Part shown: one piece after another, positions 10,241 through 18,084 of the stretch | How positions within the stretch are numbered: the stretch's first letter is position 1 | Layout of the letters: each line of letters begins with the position of its first letter | NCBI RefSeq assembly: GCF_007004135.1 | Contig: NZ_VJMG01000017.1 | Span: forward strand, 16,849 to 80,848 | From: Affinirhizobium straminoryzae | GTDB lineage: Bacteria; Pseudomonadota; Alphaproteobacteria; Rhizobiales; Rhizobiaceae | Reading direction: 5' to 3' | DNA: 64,000 nucleotides | The notes under the pieces: model-generated | The model's database searches: none | What the model was told of the DNA's origin: nothing | The model's input: the letters and a program-made list of their open reading frames with translations, nothing else | Program-made: the position numbers and the translations under genes

Positions 10241-10300
10241 GATGTCAGTCTCCGATGGAAGGTTGAGAAAGGCGGGCGTTGCCGTCCGCCTGGCTGCGCG

Positions 10301-11170
10301 TCAGACGATGGCGATCGCCGAGTTGGTGGAGGTGGTGAAGCGACGGATGCCCTTGCCTTCCTGCAGGTCCTTGGCGGCGCCCTTGGCCTTCATGTTGACG
10401 GTCCAGACGTCTTCGCGGTTGTCCCAGTCGACCTTGACCTGCAGATCGGTATGCGCCCCCCAGCCCATGGCGGACTGATGCCAGATGAACAGGTCCTGCT
10501 TGTTGGAGGCGGGGACGGGATAGAGATCCTGGGCATCTTCCTCGACGAAGAGGAACCAGTTGACGCCGTTCCAGAAGCGGGTGTCAGTCGCCTTCACGAA
10601 GGGGACATCCGGACCGACATGATCGGAAGAGTTGACCACCTTGTTGGCCAGGAACTGGTTCCACTGCAAGGGCGGCAGGCCGCAATAGACCTTGCCATCC
10701 CACGGCACCTGGTCGGTCTGCAGCCGTGCGCAGAGATCGAGCGCATTCGCGGCCGAGAAGGCGCCGCCGGAATAGTCCACGTCGGCCGAGGTCTTCACCG
10801 CCGCCATCTTCTGGTAGATCTCGATGTCGGTGGCGCGGCCAAGCGCCATGGCGCCGGACTGGTAGACGACCTCCTTTTCGTCGACCGTCATGCGGTCCAG
10901 GTCCCATTCCTCGATTTCGTCAAAGGCGGTCCAGGTTTCGAGGGCAACCTCGAACTTCTTGCGGGCAGCGTTCGAGGGCGTGTTGCGCTGGCGGCGGTCC
11001 TTCTTTACCGCCTTGGACTTGCCGGCCAGCCAGAACACGGCCTTTTCGGAACCGACGAAGCGCGTGGCGGGGGTGACGGTCGGACGCAGGCGGTTGCCTT
11101 CGTTCTGGTAGATGTGCATGGCCCGGGCAGCGTACTGCGTGGTGAACCAGTTGTTTGCTTCAAGCGTCAT
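10301..11170 (-). CDS. Major capsid protein, 289 aa
   Basis: It forms the phage head. Position directly after scaffold, size (289 residues), Trp-rich composition and absence of a signal peptide fit the capsid proteins of T7-like prophages. The ATG at 11170 has GGAGA nine bases upstream. The gene is separated from the scaffold gene by a hairpin (11329-11356) and a 200-base spacer, so it may have its own promoter. No protease gene or obvious cleavage site is visible nearby. Confidence 0.75.
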   Translation of the reverse strand: MTLEANNWFTTQYAARAMHIYQNEGNRLRPTVTPATRFVGSEKAVFWLAGKSKAVKKDRRQRNTPSNAARKKFEVALETWTAFDEIEEWDLDRMTVDEKEVVYQSGAMALGRATDIEIYQKMAAVKTSADVDYSGGAFSAANALDLCARLQTDQVPWDGKVYCGLPPLQWNQFLANKVVNSSDHVGPDVPFVKATDTRFWNGVNWFLFVEEDAQDLYPVPASNKQDLFIWHQSAMGWGAHTDLQVKVDWDNREDVWTVNMKAKGAAKDLQEGKGIRRFTTSTNSAIAIV

Positions 11171-11328
11171 TGGGGAAAATCTCCGATGAATTTTGGGAAA
11201 GACACCGGGGAGGAGAGGCCGCTTGAGCCGCCCGGGTCCGGTCAGGCCGGAGAGGCCGGGGCTTTTGCAGGTCCACCCGTTGCTAGCCTCGACGATACGG
11301 CGTGGCCGATCGGGTCAACCGGGCATGC

Positions 11329-11356
11329 AAAAGGCCGGGCTTGCGGCCCGGCCTTT
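11329..11356 (-). terminator. Intrinsic terminator after scaffold gene
   Basis: Perfect 11-base arms AAAGGCCGGGC/GCCCGGCCTTT with a 5-base loop are followed leftward by TTTTGC. It lies 20 bases beyond the scaffold stop. It probably separates capsid transcription from upstream genes. The spacer 11171-11328 holds no gene that I can see. Confidence 0.7.
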
Positions 11357-11376
11357 CAAAAATGGCGGCGGATCGA

Positions 11377-12267
11377 TCACTTGCGGGGGTTGAGCTTGCG
11401 GTAGGCCTCGTCATAGCGCTGGCGAAGCTGCTCATCATAGCGCTGGTTCGGGTCCTTGTGGTCGCGATTGCGCGGATCGATGCGCGGGTCGCTGTCCAGC
11501 CGCTTCAGGTCTGCGGCCGTCATCTCGCCGGCCTGGCCGCCATCGCCGGAGATCCGGATGCCGATATCGTTGAAGCGTGCGGAGAACGCTGCCAGCAGCG
11601 CATTGCCCACCGCCGTATCGGTCAGCGCCATCAGCTGGGCCTGCGCATCGGATTTCAGGCTGTCCGGCAGTTGCAGCTGCTCGGAAATACCCCTCGCAAA
11701 CACCATGTTCGCCTCGAGCGCTGTGGATGCCGCCTTGGCATCCAGCCCCGTCGCCTTCATGTAGCCCTGCACTTCGGCCTTCGGGTCGTAGGGCTTGATC
11801 AGCAGGCCTTCCTTGGCCAGCGGGCCGAAGGTCTCGGAAATGAAACCGGCAAACTGGTCCTGGCTCATGCCGTACTTGTGCGCCGCCTGCCGTGCGGATG
11901 CAAAGACAGGATCCTTGGAGAGGTCGCCGAAATAGTCCTTCAGGTCCTCGCCGGGCTCGAAGGCATACTGGTCCGGCTTTTGGGGCGCGGCCGGCAGCTT
12001 GGAGATCTTCTCGCGCAAGCCGGCGGCGCGCTTGTCCAGTTCGCCATAGGCGCTCAGCAGCTTGCCCAGCGTCTCGTCGGCCGTGCCGCCGATCAGCTCG
12101 GGCGGAATGCCGTCCGGAGCCTTCCAGGAGGTGCCGTCATTCTGGCCGCCGGCTCCGCCGCTCTGCTGGTCGCCGCCGTCACCGTTGCCCGGGCCGTCGC
12201 CGCCGGCGCCACCCATTCCGCCATCGTTCAAAAGCCGCTCGAAACGGCGCATCAGGAATTCATGCAT
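11377..12267 (-). CDS. Capsid assembly scaffolding protein, 296 aa
   Basis: A 296-residue, highly charged protein. Residues 15-45 are a Gly/Asp/Gln-rich linker and the C-terminal 50 residues are Asp/Arg/Gln-rich and probably helical (ends YDEAYRKLNPRK). A disordered N-terminus with a basic helical C-terminus, located between connector and capsid genes, is typical of scaffolding proteins, which leave or are degraded after head assembly. Confidence 0.7.
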   Translation of the reverse strand: MHEFLMRRFERLLNDGGMGGAGGDGPGNGDGGDQQSGGAGGQNDGTSWKAPDGIPPELIGGTADETLGKLLSAYGELDKRAAGLREKISKLPAAPQKPDQYAFEPGEDLKDYFGDLSKDPVFASARQAAHKYGMSQDQFAGFISETFGPLAKEGLLIKPYDPKAEVQGYMKATGLDAKAASTALEANMVFARGISEQLQLPDSLKSDAQAQLMALTDTAVGNALLAAFSARFNDIGIRISGDGGQAGEMTAADLKRLDSDPRIDPRNRDHKDPNQRYDEQLRQRYDEAYRKLNPRK

Positions 12268-12282
12268 GGTTCACGCCTTTCT

Positions 12283-12648
12283 TCAGGTTTCGCGGGGCGT
12301 CACCGCCTCCGCATTGCCCAGGCCGATCTGGCGGGCAATCTCGTAGGCAACCGCATTCTGGCCCTCACGGAAGGCGCCGAAGGTTGCCATGGATTGGGCA
12401 TCGAGCCCCAGTTGCACGAAGAACACGGTGCGCCGCAGCGTCGTGTCGAACAGGCGTTCCAGCGCCTTGCGGCCGGCAGGCGTCGCGGCAAAGTCCGCCC
12501 AGGCGCCGGAAATCGCCCGGGCATCCTCGGCGTCCTTCTCTTGCTGCACGTCGATCGCCGAACGCAGCTTCGCATCGACCTGGTCGAACCATTCGTGACC
12601 GCCACTGGCGGCGCGGGAAATCATCTCTTCAAAGCTTTGGGGTTGCAT
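12283..12648 (-). CDS. Small phage protein between connector and scaffold, 121 aa
   Basis: ATG 12648 overlaps the connector stop by one base (TAATG), which fixes the start; the same frame is open further upstream but would run inside the connector gene. The protein starts MQPQSFEEMISRAASGGHEW and is mostly helical. I see no motif. The position suggests a minor head or assembly factor of unknown role. Confidence 0.65.
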   Translation of the reverse strand: MQPQSFEEMISRAASGGHEWFDQVDAKLRSAIDVQQEKDAEDARAISGAWADFAATPAGRKALERLFDTTLRRTVFFVQLGLDAQSMATFGAFREGQNAVAYEIARQIGLGNAEAVTPRET

Positions 12649-14186
12649 TACATGGCTCCTTGTGGCGCACCGCCGGCCGCCAGCGCGGCCTGCGCGGCAA
12701 GCGCGGCCGCTTCCTGCTTGTCCATCTCTTGGCGCTCGCCGGGCGTGACGATGTAGTTGCGCGGAACGCCCAGCTGGCCGCCGATATCGGCAAGCGCCAC
12801 CTCCACATGCGCGACGCGGTTGGACCGCTCGGCCATGATCATGATGACCATTTGCAGCCACTGGACGATCTTCTCCACGCGCTGCGCTTCGCGGGCGATT
12901 GCCAGCGGGCTCTTCACGCGGATTTTCACCAGCAGCTGGTCGATCGCCACATCCTGGCTGATCAGGCCCTTGGCATAGGCCAGTTCGATCACCCGCTTGA
13001 CGGCCGGAATGGTGACTTCCTTGACGAGGCGGCCGTAGGCGCCAAGATGGTCCGATGCCAGGCGCTTGACGCGCTCGAGGATTTCGGTTGCCGATCGCAC
13101 GGCGGCGCCGTCCGGCGGCAGGGACTGGTCCATCATGGTGGCCTTCACGCCCATGCGCAGCTCGTTCAGCACCATGTTGGAAAGATCGAGGCGCGGATCG
13201 GGAAAGCGGGTGATCGAAGGCCCCATGGCGCCGCCATTGCGGGCCACTTTCCAGAACTTGCCGGGGCGGACTTCCGCCAGATCCGGATTGAACACCCCGT
13301 CATCCACAGCGGTATAGATGCCCAGCATGGCAATGGCGGCTGCCTGCAGCTGCAGGCGGGCGGCGGTGTTCAGCGTTTTCGTCGTGGGCATGGCCAGCAT
13401 GGCGGGCCCGCGGCCGTAGGTTTCGCCGGGCACACGGAAATAGCGCGGCGTCAGCCACGGGCAGGTGCGGCTCTGGGTCTTGTAGATGATCTTGTCATGC
13501 TTGTCGCACCACACGATCATGTTCCAGCGCCGGTCCTTGCCGACCCAGATCGTATCGACATGCACCTCCACTTCCGTGTCGGGCTTCTGCTTCTGCATAT
13601 CCTTGAGGATTTGCGGATATTTGCCTTCAGGCCAGGTATCCATCATCACCTGGATCGTCATCTTGCGATCCCAGAAGATGCCGGCGATCTTGTTGTTGGG
13701 GCCGCTTTCCAGCAACAGCTCCTCGGTCGGAACGGAGATCGGCTCCCAAAGCACCTCTGGCTCCTGCGAAGGGTTCATCAGGATGGCGCCGGTACCGGCG
13801 CAGAGATCAAGCGCCATTTCGTGGAAGGCAAGGTCCCAGTCGCCATCCTCGAAAAAGGCGCTGCAAACCTTGGAAATCGGCTCGAGCTCGCGCTTGAGCG
13901 CATCGACCTGGTTCTCGGGAACGATGGGGCCTGGCTCGATCGAGAAATTGTCCTGTCCGGCCGGCCAGAAATCCTGCTGCATCTTGCCGGCAAACCGGAA
14001 GGCGCTGTCGATTGCGGTATGATCGAACACCTGGTCGACGCGCTTTTCTGCCGGACCCGTGTCCCGCGTCGATTTGCGGAAGGGGATCGCATAGCGGTAG
14101 ACGTCGTCGAGCAGGGGCTTGAAGCTGTCGCGCTCGCGGCGGGCCACATTGCGCCTGGCGTTGAGGGCGGTGATGCTGGTCATCAT
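12648..14186 (-). CDS. Head-tail connector (portal), T7 gp8-like, 512 aa
   Basis: It forms the dodecameric portal through which DNA is packaged and ejected. The length (512) is close to T7 gp8 (536). Its N-terminus (RRNVARRERDSFKPLLDDVY) and internal motifs such as QDFWPAG and PNQ/E-type loops match the Podoviridae head-tail connector family rather than the lambda or SPP1 portals. The C-terminus is Ala/Gln-rich. It overlaps the upstream 71-aa gene at TGATG. This is the clearest marker that the virion is T7-like. Confidence 0.85.
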   Translation of the reverse strand: MMTSITALNARRNVARRERDSFKPLLDDVYRYAIPFRKSTRDTGPAEKRVDQVFDHTAIDSAFRFAGKMQQDFWPAGQDNFSIEPGPIVPENQVDALKRELEPISKVCSAFFEDGDWDLAFHEMALDLCAGTGAILMNPSQEPEVLWEPISVPTEELLLESGPNNKIAGIFWDRKMTIQVMMDTWPEGKYPQILKDMQKQKPDTEVEVHVDTIWVGKDRRWNMIVWCDKHDKIIYKTQSRTCPWLTPRYFRVPGETYGRGPAMLAMPTTKTLNTAARLQLQAAAIAMLGIYTAVDDGVFNPDLAEVRPGKFWKVARNGGAMGPSITRFPDPRLDLSNMVLNELRMGVKATMMDQSLPPDGAAVRSATEILERVKRLASDHLGAYGRLVKEVTIPAVKRVIELAYAKGLISQDVAIDQLLVKIRVKSPLAIAREAQRVEKIVQWLQMVIMIMAERSNRVAHVEVALADIGGQLGVPRNYIVTPGERQEMDKQEAAALAAQAALAAGGAPQGAM

Positions 14187-14398
14187 GCACCGCCCAGGGT
14201 GTCGATCCCGTCGCCCGAAAGGAAGGTCAGCATCTGGCCGCCAACATTGCGGCGGCCGGTTTTTGCGGATGCCGCCTGGTCGGTTTCGGCCTGCTGGCGG
14301 GCAAGGTCAGCCAGCTGTCGCCGCTGCTGCGCCTGCGCCTGCTGCTGCTGGAGTGCCAGGGCCTTCTTCTGCGACCCCCCGCCGATCAGATTTCCCAT
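14183..14398 (-). CDS. Small Gln-rich phage protein, 71 aa
   Basis: ATG 14398 begins MGNLIGGGSQKKALALQQQQ, with a Gln/Ala-rich probable helix and a Gly-rich end. MGxxxGG starts of this kind are common in small virion proteins upstream of T7-like connectors. The gene overlaps the GNAT-like gene in another frame by 92 bases and couples to the connector. Function unknown. Confidence 0.6.
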   Translation of the reverse strand: MGNLIGGGSQKKALALQQQQAQAQQRRQLADLARQQAETDQAASAKTGRRNVGGQMLTFLSGDGIDTLGGA

Positions 14399-14771
14399 AT
14401 CGCCAGATTTCCCTTTGCTCGAAATGGGCGGCGAACTGGAAACCGCAGAGCGCGGCAATGCGCCGGCCGGCTTCCGTCTCGCAGAACACCACGATTTCAG
14501 GGTAATCAAGGGAGGCTAGGGTCAACCGGATCTGGCGGCACAGGAACAGCATGTGGCGGGAAGCGGCCGGCCGCACGGCAAACCATGCTTCCGCGCCTTT
14601 TTCGTCACCATAGGTGCCGAAGACGCCGATGAGATCGCCATCGATGCGCAGCGACCAGGTGCGGCCGTTGCGCCGCATTTCGCGGCAGATATCCCAGACC
14701 AGCGGCGACATGCACCCGTGAATGTCGGCGATGTCGAGCAGCGTTGCGGGGCTGTCGATCTCGATTGTCAT
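14307..14771 (-). CDS. Gp13-like/GNAT-fold phage protein, 154 aa
   Basis: ATG 14771 overlaps the terminase stop (TGATG); an in-frame GTG sits one codon upstream. Segments such as RTWSLRIDGDLIGVFGTYGD and FCETEAGRRIAALCGFQFA look like the acetyltransferase (GNAT) fold of T7 gp13-type proteins, which take part in virion assembly. I cannot see a clear acetyl-CoA loop, so enzyme activity is uncertain. The last 20 residues are Ala/Gly low complexity and overlap the next gene. Confidence 0.5.
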   Translation of the reverse strand: MTIEIDSPATLLDIADIHGCMSPLVWDICREMRRNGRTWSLRIDGDLIGVFGTYGDEKGAEAWFAVRPAASRHMLFLCRQIRLTLASLDYPEIVVFCETEAGRRIAALCGFQFAAHFEQREIWRYGKSDRRGVAEEGPGTPAAAGAGAAAATAG

Positions 14772-16459
14772 CACCAGGTGGCCTTGTGCACGTCGAAACC
14801 ACCCTGACCCCAGGGCGAGGTGCTGCGATCGCGGCGCCGGCGGCGTTCCTCGCCGTCACCGTCATTGCCAGATTTTGCGTCGCCGGCCGCACGAAGAATG
14901 GCGGTGCGGCCGCGAATGCCGCCGATCAGATACTGCAGGGCGTCGTGCAGGTCAGACCAGGGATGTTTCTTTTCCGGCGTTTCCTCGTATTCGTTCGAGG
15001 CATGCTCCGGCCGTTTCTTGTAGCGGTATTTGCCATCGAAACCCTCGATCAGCTGGGGGCATCCCTCCGGATCGATCAGCAGATGCGTGTCGGCCTCCAG
15101 ATAGCCGCGCAATTCCATCTTCACCCCGTCAAGGCGCATGCCGATTTCGTTGGAGCCGTTGAAGGGAATGAGAACCGGCAGGCCGAGGATCACCGACAGC
15201 GTCTCGATGGCGCTCAGCTGGCCACCCTCCTTGTCGGCGCCATATTCCGCCGCCGGGTCGATCCAGATCCGCACGCTTCCCGCATTCGAGAAATGTTCGG
15301 ACAGCGTCATTTTCAGCCCTTCACCGAAGCGCGCCGTGCCGACCCCGTGCCCTTTGTAGAGCTCGCGCAACACCGCGATCCGCCCGGGATTGTGCACCTG
15401 TCCGAAGACGGCCGCCGGAGACAGGGCATGCATGGAGGTATCGACGCCGATGCCCAGCTGCAGGCGCGGGTTCAGGATGATGCGGGAGCGCGCGACGTGG
15501 CGATCGCGGCGGAAGCTTTCATAGACCGGCTTGCCGTGGCGGGAATAGCCAAACTCGTTATCGACCATCCGCTTGATGAAATGCTCCTCCTGGTTCCGGA
15601 TGATCTTGTCGTAATAGTCCGGCTCCAGGTTGAAGCGGTTCTCGGCCTCGGGCGATCGGCCCGACGGCTGGCGGAACAGGTGACGATCCGGCGTCTGCTT
15701 CTTGACGAACTTTTCGTAGACGTGGTTGTCCAGCGTCGGCGCATTGAGGTCGCCGATGACCTGCGCCCTGCGGCGGCCGTTGACCAGCTTGCGCCCCATG
15801 GTGCGCTCGAGCGCCAGGAGCTCATCCTCGGAAAGCAGGATCTTGGCGGATGGATAGCGGCCGACACGCTGTTCGGCGTCATCGAGGGCGCCGGCGGCGT
15901 GGGTGTCCGCTTCGTTCAGCCAGGCGCCGGAATACTCGCGCCCCTTCATCAGGGTTTCGATCGAGTTTTCGCCCAGGCCGGCGAACTCGGTCACCACCTC
16001 GATCGTGATGCCGTCCTGCCCCATGAAGCGCAGCGTGTGGATCGCCGGCCGATCATTGCCGCCCGACCAGGAGGAGCCCGGATAGGTTTTCGGAAACCAT
16101 TGTTTCCAGCTTTCGAGAACGGTTTTTTCCGCCGATCGGAAGGTGTCGCGCAACACGATCCAGCGACACATGCGGGTTGGCTTGCCTGTTTCCGGGTGCC
16201 AGGCGATCGGCGCCAGCGTGGCCGCGTAAATGCGCTTGAAGGCGCAGGCCGTCGTCTTGCCGCCGCCCAGCGGCCCCATCAGGAACGCCGTCGTCAGTTC
16301 CGACAGGATGAACGCCTGGGCGACCGGCCCCGGCGGCGTGTAGTTGAACGGGTTGAAATCCTCGTAGCGCTCGAGCTTCGCCACGAGGTCGCGCATTTCC
16401 GCGTCGTTGTACGTCTTGATGTCGTCGCGATTGACGATATCGACCAGATGCTGGCTCAT
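14771..16459 (-). CDS. terL: Terminase large subunit, 562 aa
   Basis: ATP-driven motor and nuclease that packages phage DNA. Walker A is GPLGGGKTT at residues 62-70. A Walker B-like acidic stretch GAWLNEAD lies near residue 185. The C-terminal nuclease half includes the RNase H-like strand GIGVDTSMHAL and a later Asp in WIDPAAEYG. The length is normal for terminases. The start overlaps the previous gene as ATGA. Confidence 0.9.
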   Translation of the reverse strand: MSQHLVDIVNRDDIKTYNDAEMRDLVAKLERYEDFNPFNYTPPGPVAQAFILSELTTAFLMGPLGGGKTTACAFKRIYAATLAPIAWHPETGKPTRMCRWIVLRDTFRSAEKTVLESWKQWFPKTYPGSSWSGGNDRPAIHTLRFMGQDGITIEVVTEFAGLGENSIETLMKGREYSGAWLNEADTHAAGALDDAEQRVGRYPSAKILLSEDELLALERTMGRKLVNGRRRAQVIGDLNAPTLDNHVYEKFVKKQTPDRHLFRQPSGRSPEAENRFNLEPDYYDKIIRNQEEHFIKRMVDNEFGYSRHGKPVYESFRRDRHVARSRIILNPRLQLGIGVDTSMHALSPAAVFGQVHNPGRIAVLRELYKGHGVGTARFGEGLKMTLSEHFSNAGSVRIWIDPAAEYGADKEGGQLSAIETLSVILGLPVLIPFNGSNEIGMRLDGVKMELRGYLEADTHLLIDPEGCPQLIEGFDGKYRYKKRPEHASNEYEETPEKKHPWSDLHDALQYLIGGIRGRTAILRAAGDAKSGNDGDGEERRRRRDRSTSPWGQGGFDVHKATW

Positions 16460-17049
16460 CGCGCGGCCCTCTTGCCGCGCGGAAGTGCCGGCGCGCGCAT
16501 CAGCGCAGGCGCGCCGGCTCCGCTGAAGTCACCTGCAGCCCGCAGGGCGGAAGGTGTCCGCTCGAACAACTCCTCCGGCAGGAGCAGGATAGACGGAGGA
16601 TCGCCGAAAGAGCCGGCGGCAATTGCCACTGGCGCGGCGAGCCCACCACCACAGACCAGAACCCCGACCCCGGCAGAAGCGGGAAGGACCGCGCGGCCCG
16701 TCGCAACCGCTTGGACCAGCTTCGCATGCCGTTCCTCCCGAACCCCGACCCGGGGCAGGTTGAGCAAGTCCGGCGCATCCAGCCCCGGGTCGGGCTCCCC
16801 GGCCGGGGTATAGGCCCCTTGCCGGAAATTGGATCGGTGCGCGTGCGCCCCTCCCTCAACTAGGGGGGGTACCCCCTTCGGGGGAAGGCCGGCCGCCCCC
16901 CGGGGGGGTGTCGAGCCATGCAGGGGGGGCATGGGTGCCGCCGCCGGCTGGACCGGGGCAGGCCGATCGCCCGAAACAGGCCGGTCCCCCTCGCGGGCCG
17001 CCTGTCCAAGTGACTGACATGTGATCAGCGAGATTGCGTCGTAAGCCAT
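16456..17049 (-). CDS. Pro/Gly-rich phage protein between terminase genes, 197 aa
   Basis: The first 90 residues are Pro/Gly/Ala low complexity. The C-terminal half has short hydrophobic stretches (LLLPEELFERTPSALRAAG). No family is recognised. It sits one base after the terminase small subunit stop and couples to terL by ATGA, so it probably belongs to the packaging operon. Its 5' third is encoded by unusual runs of G and C (16863-16929). Confidence 0.5.
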   Translation of the reverse strand: MAYDAISLITCQSLGQAAREGDRPVSGDRPAPVQPAAAPMPPLHGSTPPRGAAGLPPKGVPPLVEGGAHAHRSNFRQGAYTPAGEPDPGLDAPDLLNLPRVGVREERHAKLVQAVATGRAVLPASAGVGVLVCGGGLAAPVAIAAGSFGDPPSILLLPEELFERTPSALRAAGDFSGAGAPALMRAPALPRGKRAAR

Positions 17050-17051
17050 TG

Positions 17052-17660
17052 TTATTCCTCGCTCTTGCTATCCGTGAGGCTGACGCCCGCAAAAGCCTCA
17101 CGGCTCGCACCAGCTAAGCCATTGATTTTGCTTGCGTCGATGGTCAGCGGTTGGCCGACCGACAAGCCCCGCGCCTGGGCGACCTGCTGGGCCTGATCCA
17201 GCTGGTTTGTGCCCAGGTTGAGGATCAGCACCGGCAGGCGCTGGTCCGGATCGTCCTCGCGCACCTTGGCCTTGCCGTGCAGGTATGGCGCCAGGTCGCG
17301 GGCGCAGGCCATCTGCTCCTTCACGATGTCGATCAGGGCAGGGACCGCCAGCCCGACCTGTTTGCCGATCGCCTTCAGCGTCCGCTCATGCTCGGCAAAC
17401 CACGCCTGGAGCGCCACCGGATCGGCCGTCAGGAACTGCGCCTGCGCCTCGAGCGGATCCTTGAAGCCCTGCTCGGCGTACCAGTCCGCAAATGCCGCCG
17501 TCTTGCGGTTGCCTGCCCCCTTCGGCCGTCCGCGCCGCCGCTCGGCCTTCGCCGGATCATGCCGCCCCAGGCTCGCCTCGGCATCCGAGCGCCAGTCGAG
17601 CGCCTCGCCCGATCCCCCGCCGGCGCGCTCCTGGAAATCCTTTTCCGCATCGTGGGCCAA
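17052..17660 (-). CDS. Terminase small subunit-like protein, 202 aa
   Basis: Probable DNA-recognition subunit of the packaging motor. The start is TTG 17660, supported by GAGG nine bases upstream; no in-frame ATG fits. The N-terminus is Arg/Gly/Lys-rich (ERRRGRPKGAGNRKTAAF), followed by a helical domain (residues 60-130) and a disordered C-terminus. Position directly ahead of terL and beside a repeat-rich noncoding region supports the call; the sequence alone is not diagnostic. Confidence 0.6.
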   Translation of the reverse strand: MAHDAEKDFQERAGGGSGEALDWRSDAEASLGRHDPAKAERRRGRPKGAGNRKTAAFADWYAEQGFKDPLEAQAQFLTADPVALQAWFAEHERTLKAIGKQVGLAVPALIDIVKEQMACARDLAPYLHGKAKVREDDPDQRLPVLILNLGTNQLDQAQQVAQARGLSVGQPLTIDASKINGLAGASREAFAGVSLTDSKSEE

Positions 17661-18084
17661 TATTTAATTCCTCGCTCCGGCTGGAAACTGTCTAGGGCCT
17701 GTCTAGGCGCTGTCTTTTCTGTTTTTCTATATATATCAACAACTTACATATATATTTAGACGATAAGACAATTAGACAATTACACTCCTCGTATACGTGC
17801 GCGCGCCTGTGCATATGTGAGCGTTTCGCCTGTCTTATTGTCTAATTGTCTTGCGCTGGAAATTTGTTGAGGCTTTTCAGTGCCTTGCCTGAATTCACCC
17901 GCTAGACGATCCGCTAGACAAAAAGACAGACGCCCCGCCACCATTGCGACCGTGGATAGACCCTACACCCGCCCGCAAAACGTCAACCACGCGGTTCCGC
18001 GCAGCGCGAAGGGTCGGGGTGTGGGTTCTCGGCCGCAAAAGCGCGCAAAATGGCGGGCCTGTGCTCTTGAGAGTTGCGGTCATG
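17661..18084. repeat. Noncoding region with clustered TGTCT/AGACA repeats
   Basis: This 420-base gap between helicase and terminase genes has an AT-rich core (17727-17760, alternating TA) and many copies of one pentamer. TGTCT occurs at 17689, 17700 and 17711 (exact 11-base period), AGACA at 17766 and 17774, TGTCT at 17831, 17839 and 17847 (8-base period), and AGACA at 17916 and 17924. Two 16-base arms, 17765-17780 and 17837-17852, are perfect inverted repeats. It could be a replication origin, terminase recognition site or operator. A small ORF of uncertain reality overlaps its right part. Confidence 0.75.
17895..18083 (-). CDS. Possible 62-aa ORF behind the helicase gene
   Basis: ATG 18083 follows the helicase stop by one base (TGACATG), a spacing that would allow re-initiation. 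The product is Arg/Thr/Pro/Gly-rich with no motif. It overlaps the AGACA repeats, and its composition could simply reflect noncoding sequence. Kept only because of the spacing. Confidence 0.22.
   Translation of the reverse strand: MTATLKSTGPPFCALLRPRTHTPTLRAARNRVVDVLRAGVGSIHGRNGGGASVFLSSGSSSG

Noticed and set aside
11892..14519. 875-codon open frame on the plus strand over scaffold and connector genes
   Set aside because: It is the opposite-strand shadow of GC-rich genes; Arg/Pro/Gly-heavy composition, no domain, and the leftward genes are well supported.
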